In this document: piece after piece, positions 16,917 to 23,514 of the stretch
How the letters are laid out: each line of letters starts with the position of its first letter
Numbering within the stretch: the stretch's first letter is position 1
Origin: GCA-2861595 sp035526335
Lineage (GTDB): Bacteria; Actinomycetota; Acidimicrobiia; Acidimicrobiales; GCA-2861595
NCBI GenBank assembly: GCA_035526335.1
Contig: DATLCN010000001.1
Span: 1-54,520 of the forward strand
Length of the DNA stretch: 54,520 bases
Direction of reading: 5' to 3'
Program-made: the position numbers and the translations under genes
The notes under the pieces: model-generated
Databases searched by the model: none
The model's input: only the letters and a program-made list of their open reading frames with translations
Told to the model about the DNA's origin: nothing

Positions 16917-17421
16917 GTCGTCCTCCTTGCCACATGGCGGAGACCGAACAGCATGATCTTCCGCTTCGCCTCGGACACCTCGCTGGAATCAGCCGGCGCC
17001 CACAATGCCCGATCCGACGCCAGATTGCTTGCAGCAGCTTGCACTGGAATAAGGACGTCGATCCCCACGTGCCTACTTTCGCTTAACTCTGAAGGCCGGC
17101 CAGCTTGCCGCCGCCGCTATCACTCTTCGCGCTGTCCACGCAAAGAGCAAGCAGGCATTACTGCGCTGACCTGCCGACGAGCCATGACCGGTACGACTCC
17201 GTTGCGGCCACAGAGGGGCAGGTCACCCCAAGGACGAGGTGACCGAGTGGCATCGGCACCCGGCGCCGTCGGCGCACAAGATGCAGTAGATGTCCGCCGG
17301 CGGACGACGGGGTGGCCGCCTCACGGACCTCCGCGAGTACCACGCCTTTGGTCAAGCACGCCTCGATCGCGCCTTACCGTACGGCCATGGATGGCTGAAC
17401 GAGCGTGGATAGCCTCCAGCA
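16917..17421. other. 505-bp stretch, no gene seen
   Basis: Several frames are open but none has protein-like composition or a start with SD. It separates two divergent hypothetical genes and may hold their promoters. Confidence 0.4.
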
Positions 17422-18060
17422 ATGACCTCGATCGATGCCTGGGTGGGCGACTGGGAGATCGGTTGCTGCCGCAGCGTGCCGGAGCCCGGCCAGCGGTGGG
17501 GCGCGGTCCTGGTCTTCGACGGGGATGTCACGACCAGTGGTGCCGAGCGTCTCGAGCGACTCCCGTCGGGGGCCACACGACTCGCCGGTCGTGTTCAGCA
17601 GCGCCTCTCCGGCCCGAACGGGATGGCAATCGTGCGGTGCGGGCCGATCTACGTCTTCATCCACGATGCTCCTGAAGGCGATGGCTTCGAGGGCGAGGGC
17701 CGACTCTACGAAGACAACCACTTCGACTACATGGACGAAGCTGGCTTCGAGCGCTGGAAGGTGGCGGGCACTGTCCGGCGACTCTGGGTGGTTCCCGGAA
17801 ACGGCGGTGACTATCAGGATTGGACCGACGCGACGGGCGGGCTCTTGCAGGGCGAACCGAAGGAAGTCGCGGCCATCGACCCCCGATGGGTCGGGCCGAA
17901 CAATTGGAGGCGCGGATCGAAATCGAGGTTGATGATGACTGAAGACGAAGCGATCGCGGAGGCCGAGCGGGCGGCGGAACAGGCCGGCTACCCGTTGGAC
18001 GCCTATGGCCAGGTCGAGGTCAAGAGCGATGATGATGGCTGGCGAGTCTTCTACCGCTGA
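17422..18060 (+). CDS. Hypothetical protein (212 aa)
   Basis: Starts MTSIDAWVGDWEIGCCRSVP at ATG 17422, ends at TGA 18060. The C-terminal segment DEAIAEAERAAEQAGYPLDA then VEVKSDDDGWRVFYR resembles small immunity/PepSY-like alpha-beta domains, with an N-terminal beta-rich domain before it (GPIYVFIHDAPEGDGFEGEG). No signal peptide or membrane segment. Codon use and composition look genuine. Function unknown. Confidence 0.65.
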   Translation: MTSIDAWVGDWEIGCCRSVPEPGQRWGAVLVFDGDVTTSGAERLERLPSGATRLAGRVQQRLSGPNGMAIVRCGPIYVFIHDAPEGDGFEGEGRLYEDNHFDYMDEAGFERWKVAGTVRRLWVVPGNGGDYQDWTDATGGLLQGEPKEVAAIDPRWVGPNNWRRGSKSRLMMTEDEAIAEAERAAEQAGYPLDAYGQVEVKSDDDGWRVFYR

Positions 18061-18434
18061 ATCCGCCGGGGCGGCCCGGCGGTCACTTCTCGGTCCGGGT
18101 CAAGGAGCCTGGAGTGTCGTCGATCATCCACGGGCGATGAGTCGGACTCGGACGTTCCGCAGGTTTTGACCTACATGCACATGAGTGAGCCTGGTGAGGT
18201 GCGCGAAATTCTGCGGGTCATCCACCGCTATTCGTCGTCTGTAGTCAGATAACGCCTCGACGCTCGTGGCATCGTCGCGGACTGATCCCGGCCTGAACGA
18301 GGCAATAGTGCCGACCGGCGACGCGCCCGAGGCTGGCGCGATCACATCTTCGGTGCGCAATAGCTCCTCCACCACAAGCGGGGCGCCGTGGGTGGCGTCG
18401 CATACCCGGCTGCGCTCCTGAGAGATCCGAAAGC
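18061..18434. other. 374-bp stretch without a firm gene
   Basis: A minus-strand frame down to 18124 contains a protein-like tail (VEALSDYRRRIAVDDPQNFA) but lacks a convincing start and overlaps the end of the antitoxin gene. It may be a gene remnant. Confidence 0.35.
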
Positions 18435-18776
18435 CTATCGGCGGTGCGCTGCGTTGGAAGGTGTTCGCACCTTCTTGGTGGCGGCGTCCACGATCGGCGC
18501 GAGTGACCACTCCACCTTCATGCCCACGGCGGCGGCGTAGCGAGCGACGGTGGACAGACGTGTGTCCGCACCCGACTCGAAGCGGGTCACCTGCCCCTGA
18601 CTGGTCTGCATTCTCTTGGCGAGCTCGGACTGCGTGAGCCCGGACTCCCGCCGCCGGTCCGCCAGTTGCCGGGCGAGTTCACGCCGCTCGAGCGCCGCTG
18701 CTACGCGCTGGGGCAGCGAGCGGTCATCCTCCGAAAGTTCGTCGATCAGTACGTCGAGGTCATCCTTGGCGGCCAA
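18435..18776 (-). CDS. HigA-type XRE antitoxin
   Basis: 113 residues from TTG 18776, with a perfect SD (GGAGGT at 18783-18788). The HTH is clear at residues 35-90: ELARQLADRRRESGLTQSEL, then QTSQGQVTRFESGADTRLST, and VARYAAAVGMKVEWSL. It lies 39 bp downstream of the toxin gene (toxin first, the higBA order) with a palindrome between them. In HigBA systems the antitoxin binds the toxin and represses the operon. Here the antitoxin is intact while its toxin is frameshifted, so it may act as an orphan regulator. Confidence 0.85.
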   Translation of the reverse strand: MAAKDDLDVLIDELSEDDRSLPQRVAAALERRELARQLADRRRESGLTQSELAKRMQTSQGQVTRFESGADTRLSTVARYAAAVGMKVEWSLAPIVDAATKKVRTPSNAAHRR

Positions 18777-18800
18777 CTGGCTACCTCCTTGCAGTTTTCG

Positions 18801-18818
18801 TAACCTAAATATAGGTTA
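18801..18818. promoter_or_regulatory. Palindrome between toxin and antitoxin genes
   Basis: TAACCTA (18801-18807) and TAGGTTA (18812-18818) form a perfect inverted repeat with spacer AATA, overlapping the toxin stop codon and lying just upstream of the antitoxin SD. Likely an operator for the XRE antitoxin or part of an internal promoter. Confidence 0.6.
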
Positions 18819-19186
18819 ACGGATCCGGCGGCGGGATCGCCAGTCGGCAAGACGGCGCTCGGCCGTTTCTATCTCCCGCGACGGCGTCTTCTGAGGCTTC
18901 TTGTTGCAGGCCAACACAGCGAGCAGCACCTGGCTCTTGGCGCCCTCGGTGGCTAAGAGCACCCGGTAGGCAGCGTGAGCCCCTGTCGCCCGGACTTCGT
19001 AGATGTCGCCGCGAACGTGACGGGCGGCAGAGAGTCCACTGACCTGCACGTCCTTCATAGCCGCCAGGATCTCGTCACGGTCACCCGCCGGCAGAGTGGG
19101 TTCATGAGGAACTCGCGGACAGGCGTGACGCCAGCGGTCGTGCGATAGAAGCGCCACCTCCGCCGGATGGCCGGACGATCCACCAT
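18816..19186 (-). pseudogene. HigB/RelE-type toxin, frameshifted
   Basis: From ATG 19186 the N-terminus MVDRPAIRRRWRFYRTTAGV then TPVREFLMNP matches phage Gp49-like/HigB toxins. At about 19095-19100 one base is missing, and the rest is found in the next frame: TLPAGDRDEILAAMKDVQ, GLSAARHVRGDIYEVRATGA, AAYRVLLATEGAKSQVLLAV, KKPQKTPSREIETAERRLAD. Joined, the two parts give a normal-length toxin of about 123 residues (mRNA interferase family). In the present reading the protein ends early, so the toxin is probably inactive. Confidence 0.8.
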
Positions 19187-19426
19187 CAGAACAAGAGGTC
19201 CGGCGTGATGAGAAGCAAGGGTACGTGCGAGCGGGCAACGGTGCGCGGTGCCAGCCGTGCTCCAGCCCCGGAGATCTGCTCTCGATGAGCTGCCTCGAGG
19301 GGAGCCAAAGGGGGGAGCCAAAGTGAGCGATTACCAGTAAATGTCGGTGGACCTTGCCGGAAGATAACCGCAGGTCACCGGCTATTTCGCAGACGCCTAC
19401 GGATGGCCCCGGAACCCCCAGAAGTA

Positions 19427-19485
19427 CATGAGGCGCAAGGGGTCGCAGGTTCAAGTCCTGCACGGCCCACCGGAAAACCGCAGGT
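19427..19485 (+). repeat. Internal att repeat (third copy)
   Basis: 59 bp matching 12687-12745 with two mismatches (one in the anticodon-stem side, one in the T-loop, TTCAAGT for TTCGAGT). The match continues past the tRNA end into the element-specific GGAAAACCGCAGGT, so it is the left end of a second, nested or tandem element. Confidence 0.9.
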
Positions 19486-19573
19486 ACAGCTTTACGACTT
19501 CGGCGCAGGGCTGTGATCATCCGTGATCAATTTGCTACCGTCGGCTGCCACGGGCGGCGTCGACGGAGGCGGC

Positions 19574-19644
19574 ATGCAGGCCCGGGTCTTCCAGCGCACC
19601 ACCGCCACCGGCGGAGTGCGGCATCCGAGAAACGTGCTGCGAGC
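19574..19644 (+). pseudogene. Integrase deletion scar (second element)
   Basis: ATG 19574 with SD GGAGGC lies in a block closely similar to 12835-12905. It encodes MQARVFQRT, the integrase N-terminus, then runs in frame into TATGGVRHPRNVLRA. The latter corresponds to the catalytic-domain segment at 13758-13802 of the first integrase; 19622-19644 is identical to 13780-13802. The middle of the gene, about 870 bp, is gone. The junction lies at short matching sequence (GTCTTCCA in the N-part, GTGTTCCA in the C-part). Confidence 0.8.
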
Positions 19645-19800
19645 GTTGCTTCGAGTGTCAGCGCCTACGTGGCCGAAGCCATCGCTGAGAAGAGCAAGCT
19701 TGACGACCTCGCGTCCCTGCTGGACGAGATGCTCGCAGGTACGGGAGGACCGCTCACCGCCGAGGAGTCGGCCGAGGCCGACCGGGTGCTCGGCCGTTGA
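19645..19800 (+). pseudogene. VapB-like antitoxin, N-terminus lost
   Basis: In the frame ending at TGA 19798-19800, the residues SVSAYVAEAIAEKSKLDDLA, SLLDEMLAGTGGPLTAEESA and EADRVLGR are typical of the C-terminal half of small actinobacterial antitoxins paired with PIN toxins. The N-terminal DNA-binding part is missing: the gene joins the integrase scar at about 19645. A short in-frame product could still start within the scar (an ATC/GTG-rich frame open from 19513), so toxin neutralisation, which usually resides in the C-terminus, may be retained. Confidence 0.65.
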
Positions 19801-20174
19801 GCGGTGCCGTGCTCGACGCCGGCACCCTGGTCGGCTTCGAACGCAACGACCGGCGGGTCGTCGGCCTCGTGGCCCGGGCGCTGCACCACGGCCAGGCCCT
19901 GGTCGTGCCGGCCGGGGTCGTGGGTCAGGTGTGGCGCGATGGTGCTCGCCAAGTCCGTCTCGTCCGGCTTCTCGGTTCGCCGGTATGCCACGTCGTCGCC
20001 CTCGATGACATGGCGGCGAGGGCGGCCGGCCAGCTGTGCGGTGCGTCCGGCGCCTCAGATGTGATCGACGCCTCTGTCGTCGTCCTCGCCCGCCAGCGCG
20101 GCCTACGCGTGGTCACCTCCGATCCCGATGACCTCCGCCGACTCGATCCCCGACTCGACGTCGTCGTCGTGTGA
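19797..20174 (+). CDS. PIN-domain (VapC-like) toxin
   Basis: 125 residues from TTG 19797, overlapping the antitoxin stop (TTGA); GTG 19809 is an alternative start. PIN-domain features: N-terminal VLDAGTLVGFERNDRR with the first acidic residue, a central acidic LDDMAARAAGQLCGASGASD, and DVIDASVVVLARQRGLRVVT then SDPDDLRRL with the last acidic cluster. VapC-type PIN proteins are Mg-dependent endoribonucleases that cleave tRNA or rRNA. The frame is intact, but its antitoxin gene is truncated. Confidence 0.8.
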   Translation: MSGAVLDAGTLVGFERNDRRVVGLVARALHHGQALVVPAGVVGQVWRDGARQVRLVRLLGSPVCHVVALDDMAARAAGQLCGASGASDVIDASVVVLARQRGLRVVTSDPDDLRRLDPRLDVVVV

Positions 20175-20221
20175 GGGCCGCCGCGGACGAAGGACCTCCT
20201 GCTGGCTCTTGGCGTGCTCAG

Positions 20222-20263
20222 GACGCGCAAGGGGTCGCAGGTTCGAGTCCTGCACGGCCCACC
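20222..20263 (+). repeat. attR: 42-bp copy of tRNA-Val 3' end
   Basis: Identical to 12690-12731, from the anticodon loop to CCACC. It ends 4 bp before the ctaG stop codon and marks the right boundary of the element. Confidence 0.9.
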
Positions 20264-20267
20264 CGAA

Positions 20268-21104
20268 TCAGGTGGGCACGACTGTCTGCCCGCTCAGACG
20301 GCGGTCGTCTCGCCCCGCCTGGCGCTCGTCGTGGCGCATCCACTGGGCCAGCACGATGCCAGCGGCCACAAGGCCGAGCAGGTCGCCCGTGATCCACAGA
20401 AGTCCGCCACCGAACTGCTGGTCGGCCAGGGCTAGGGCACCGGACGTTCCCGGCAGTCGTCCATACCAGCCACCGGCCAGCAGTTCCTTCGTGGTGAGGA
20501 TGGCGATGCCCAGCACAGCATGGAAAGGCACCAGCAGGAGCACCACCAGGATCCGGGCTCCGTGGGGAAGGCGGCCCCGGCCACCGTCGACGCCGAGGAT
20601 GCCCCAGAAGAACCCGCACCCGACGACGACGAAATGGATGTGCACGGCCACGTGCACGGCTCTCTGCCGGAGCGACAATTCGAACAGCGGCGTGAGGTAA
20701 AGGGCGAACATCGACGCGCCGAAGACGATGCCGGCCACGGCGGGGTGCGTGGCTGTGGCCACGAACCGTCCGTGGACGACCTTCCGCACCGACCGACTCG
20801 TCGATGCGCCCGTTGCCTGGAGAGCCAGCGTGACGGGGGCCCCCAGCATGAGCAACATAGGAGCGGCCATTCCCAGCAGAACGTGCTGAGCGACATGGGC
20901 GCTGAACAACTCCTCCTCGAGGCCGGCCAGGCCTGACTGAGTGGCCACCGCCACCAGGAGAACCCCACCTCCAAAGGCCAGGTTCCGGCTGAGGGGCCAT
21001 TGCCGCCCTTTTCCAGCCAGGCTGCGCACTCCGCCGAGGTACAGACCGACCACGAGCGCCAGGCCGAGCGCCGCACCCGGGTCGAACGACACCGGCACCC
21101 TCAT
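20268..21104 (-). CDS. ctaG: CtaG/caa3-type cytochrome c oxidase assembly protein
   Basis: 278 residues from ATG 21104, with six or seven membrane segments. Family signatures: the first helix GAALGLALVVGLYLGGVRSL, the His motif FSAHVAQHVLLGMAAPMLLM, LGAPVTLALQATG, and HPAVAGIVFGASMFALYLTP. It belongs to the caa3_CtaG family, linked to copper delivery to and assembly of cytochrome oxidase. Its 3' end lies 4 bp from attR. It is transcribed away from ctaE, sharing a 154-bp upstream region. Confidence 0.92.
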   Translation of the reverse strand: MRVPVSFDPGAALGLALVVGLYLGGVRSLAGKGRQWPLSRNLAFGGGVLLVAVATQSGLAGLEEELFSAHVAQHVLLGMAAPMLLMLGAPVTLALQATGASTSRSVRKVVHGRFVATATHPAVAGIVFGASMFALYLTPLFELSLRQRAVHVAVHIHFVVVGCGFFWGILGVDGGRGRLPHGARILVVLLLVPFHAVLGIAILTTKELLAGGWYGRLPGTSGALALADQQFGGGLLWITGDLLGLVAAGIVLAQWMRHDERQAGRDDRRLSGQTVVPT

Positions 21105-21258
21105 GGCCGCACCTTATTGACCCGTGACCGACCGTCGGGCGTGGCGATGACGGCTTCAATTGCTGACACCTCCGTGTGTCTCCACCGCTTCCAGTGCCCG
21201 TACTCCGTTGTCGATCCCCGAGGGCATCCTCCTCTTCGGTTTTCACAGGATCCCGAGC

Positions 21259-21852
21259 GTGATAGAAGGTCCCATCGCCGCCTCTGTCGCCGCTGCCGAT
21301 CGGGCTTCTCCCCGGCCTTCGATGCTGAAGGTGGGCGCCGTGGTGTGGCTCGCGTCGGAGCTGATGTTCTTCAGCGGGCTCTTCGCTGCGTACTTCACTC
21401 TCCGGGCGACGAACCCGGAGTGGCCGCCGGACTCGGTGCACCTCAATGTCGCCCGTACCGCCTTCTTCACCGCCCTGCTCGTGGCTTCCAGTCTCACCAT
21501 GCACGTTGCAGTGGGTGCCGCCGAGGTTTCGGACCAGCGGCGGGCCGTTCTATGGACGTTGATCACCGTCCTCCTAGGTGGCCTGTTCATCACCAACCAG
21601 GCGGTGGAGTACGCCGGCCTCGATTTCACGCATACCAGCGACGCCTACGGGTCGATGTTCTTCCTGATGACCGGCTTCCACGGCCTGCACGTGTTGGGAG
21701 GCCTCGTTCTCATGGGCGCGGTGCTGGCCGTCGGAGCGGGCGCCTCGGGCCGGCTGCCGCTGGCTGATCCCCTGACGGTCACCGGGTACTACTGGCACTT
21801 CGTCGACGTCGTCTGGGTCGCCATGTTCGCGACGATCTACCTGATCCGTTGA
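21259..21852 (+). CDS. ctaE: Cytochrome c oxidase subunit III
   Basis: 197 residues from GTG 21259 (AGGA upstream). The frame is open further up, but the extra N-terminus is not protein-like. Five membrane helices of the short actinobacterial type: MLKVGAVVWLASELMFFSGL, FAAYFTLRATNPEWPP, LFITNQAVEYAGLDFTH, MFFLMTGFHGLHVLGGLVLM, TGYYWHFVDVVWVAMFATIY. The conserved E in ASELMFFSG and the His residues of the last helices are present. First gene of ctaE-qcrCAB; overlaps qcrC by 4 bp. Confidence 0.95.
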   Translation: MIEGPIAASVAAADRASPRPSMLKVGAVVWLASELMFFSGLFAAYFTLRATNPEWPPDSVHLNVARTAFFTALLVASSLTMHVAVGAAEVSDQRRAVLWTLITVLLGGLFITNQAVEYAGLDFTHTSDAYGSMFFLMTGFHGLHVLGGLVLMGAVLAVGAGASGRLPLADPLTVTGYYWHFVDVVWVAMFATIYLIR

Positions 21853-22640
21853 CCTCGGGCCACCGGCACTGGATCGCGGCCGTTACCGTGACCCTCGCCG
21901 CGGTGGCCTGGGTCAGCTCGGCCGCCGGTTCAAGCCCGTCGCCGGCCGGGGCCTCCGGTCCGCCGGCGCCCGTCGCCGGCGCCGACACCGCCGGCCGGCA
22001 GCTGTATCTCACCGGCTGCTCCAGCTGTCACGGTGTCGATGGCGCCGGCAGCGAACGGGGCCCGTCCCTTCGGCAGGCGGGTGGGGCCGCCGCCTACTAC
22101 TACCTGAGCACGGGCCGGATGCCTCTGGCCGACGAGCAGGCTCAGCCCCGGCGCAAGGATCCGGCGTACTCGCCGGCCGAGATCGGCCTGCTCGTCGAGT
22201 ACGTCGCCTCGCTCGGCGGCGGTCCTCGCCTGCCCCATGTCGATCCGGCCGCCGGCGACCTTGCCCAGGGCGGAGTTCTCTACCGGAGCAACTGCGCCCC
22301 CTGCCACACCGCCGCCGGAATCGGAGGTGCGCTCAGCTACGGGCGAGCGGCGCCTTCACTGCATTCGTCGGGGCCCCTGCAGGTGGCCTCCGCTGTCCGG
22401 GTGGGCCCTGGACAGATGCCCAAGTTCGGGTCGGAGACCTTCGACCAGGAGGAGCTCGACTCCATCGTCCGCTACGTGCAGCACCTTCGGGCACCCCCGA
22501 CACCCGGCGGTGCCGCGCTCGGGAGCGCCGGCCCGATCCCCGAAGGCTTCGTGGCCTGGTTCTTCGGAGTGGGCGCCCTCGTGCTGGCCGTGCTCTGGAT
22601 CGGCAAGCGCCAGGATCAGAATCGTGGCCGCGATGGATGA
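21849..22640 (+). CDS. qcrC: Diheme cytochrome c subunit of the bc1 complex
   Basis: 263 residues from TTG 21849, overlapping ctaE. Signal-anchor helix (residues 8-27), then two cytochrome c domains with CSSCH (about residue 57) and CAPCH (about 149). Each is followed by a Met-containing axial-ligand segment (YYYLSTGRMPLADEQAQ; VRVGPGQMPKF). A C-terminal membrane helix, FVAWFFGVGALVLAVLWIG, anchors it. The diheme architecture is characteristic of actinobacterial QcrC, which passes electrons directly to the aa3 oxidase. Overlaps qcrA by 8 bp. Confidence 0.95.
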   Translation: MTSGHRHWIAAVTVTLAAVAWVSSAAGSSPSPAGASGPPAPVAGADTAGRQLYLTGCSSCHGVDGAGSERGPSLRQAGGAAAYYYLSTGRMPLADEQAQPRRKDPAYSPAEIGLLVEYVASLGGGPRLPHVDPAAGDLAQGGVLYRSNCAPCHTAAGIGGALSYGRAAPSLHSSGPLQVASAVRVGPGQMPKFGSETFDQEELDSIVRYVQHLRAPPTPGGAALGSAGPIPEGFVAWFFGVGALVLAVLWIGKRQDQNRGRDG

Positions 22641-23514
22641 CCGCGAGGTGGTCGACACCAACGAGGAGCGCCCGCCGTCTCTGGCTGCCGAGCGACTCGT
22701 CGTTCTCGCCTTCACCGCCAGCATCGTCGCCGGCCTGGCCCTGGCCGGCGTCTACTCCCGCGGCGGCCAGCCCCAGCTCGAGGGAGTCCTCCTGGCCGTC
22801 AGCCTCGGCGGTATCGGAATCGGGATGGTCGTCTGGGCCAAGCGGTTCCTGCCGGGAGAGGAGATCGCCGAGGAGCGGGGTCCCCTCGGATCGACGCGGG
22901 AGGAACTGCTCGCTTTCACGGAGACGTTCGAGCAGGGTGAGCACGCCATCCAGCGCCGCTCCCTCCTTCTCAAGATGCTCGGTGGCGCGGTCGGGGCACT
23001 GGGAATCGCCGCTCTGTTCCCTGTCCGGTCGCTGGGCCCGCGCCCGGGCCGCGGGTTGTTCGGCACCCCCTACCGGCCAGGAGTGCGACTCGTCACCGTT
23101 GACGACGATCCGGTGCGCCCGGACGACGTGTCCATCGACGGCGTCATCACCGTCTGGCCCGCGGGGTCCGCCCGGTCCCCGGACGCCCCCACCCTGCTCA
23201 TCAAGGTCGCCGATGCGGACCTCTTCGGGGCCAGGGTCCGAAGGGATTGGACCGTCGGGAGCATTGTCGCCTACTCCAAACTGTGTACCCACACCGGGTG
23301 CCCGGTGGGGCTGTACCAGGCGGACGAGCACCAGTTGCTCTGTCCCTGCCACCAGTCGACCTTCGACGTTCTCGAGGGAGCCAAGCCGATCTTCGGCCCG
23401 GCGACCAGGTCACTGCCCCAGCTTCCGATCGGAGTCGACGGCCAAGGCTTCCTCATCGCCACCGGCGACTTCGACGAGCCCATTGGCGCCGGCTTCTGGG
23501 ACCGGGGGCGATGA
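22633..23514 (+). CDS. qcrA: Rieske iron-sulfur subunit of the bc1 complex
   Basis: 293 residues from ATG 22633 (GTG 22624 is also possible). Three N-terminal membrane helices (LVVLAFTASIVAGLALAGVY; GVLLAVSLGGIGIGMVVWA; MLGGAVGALGIAALFPV), the actinobacterial type, then a Rieske domain with CTHTGCPVG (about 217) and CPCHQSTF (about 238), the two Cys-His pairs of the 2Fe-2S cluster. The end overlaps qcrB by 4 bp (ATGA). Confidence 0.95.
   Translation: MDDREVVDTNEERPPSLAAERLVVLAFTASIVAGLALAGVYSRGGQPQLEGVLLAVSLGGIGIGMVVWAKRFLPGEEIAEERGPLGSTREELLAFTETFEQGEHAIQRRSLLLKMLGGAVGALGIAALFPVRSLGPRPGRGLFGTPYRPGVRLVTVDDDPVRPDDVSIDGVITVWPAGSARSPDAPTLLIKVADADLFGARVRRDWTVGSIVAYSKLCTHTGCPVGLYQADEHQLLCPCHQSTFDVLEGAKPIFGPATRSLPQLPIGVDGQGFLIATGDFDEPIGAGFWDRGR

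Larger units (their letters stand above)
12690..20263 (+). mobile_element. Decayed tandem integrative element in tRNA-Val
   Basis: About 7.6 kb between direct repeats of the tRNA-Val 3' end. It contains a tyrosine integrase next to attL, an XRE repressor-like gene facing an excisionase-like gene, hypothetical cargo and toxin-antitoxin genes. A third att copy at 19427-19485 divides it into a 6.7-kb and a 0.7-kb unit, both beginning with the same integrase-proximal sequence, as expected from accretion of two related elements. The right repeat ends 4 bp before the ctaG stop codon, so the ancestral chromosome had tRNA-Val next to ctaG. No replication, conjugation or capsid genes were recognised. 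The integrase is broken, so self-mobility is doubtful. Confidence 0.85.

Noticed and set aside
18124..18434. Minus-strand frame with a protein-like end (VEALSDYRRRIAVDD)
   Set aside because: No credible start or SD, and its upper part overlaps the antitoxin gene out of frame.
18816..19520. A long minus-strand frame containing AVQDLNLRPLAPH-like sequence
   Set aside because: This is the classic false translation of antisense tRNA sequence through the internal att copy; only the part from 19186 down is toxin-like.
20218..21504. 428-residue minus-strand frame ending GRAGLEPATPCAS
   Set aside because: Antisense of the att/tRNA repeat and an out-of-frame shadow of ctaG; composition is Arg/Gly-rich and not protein-like.
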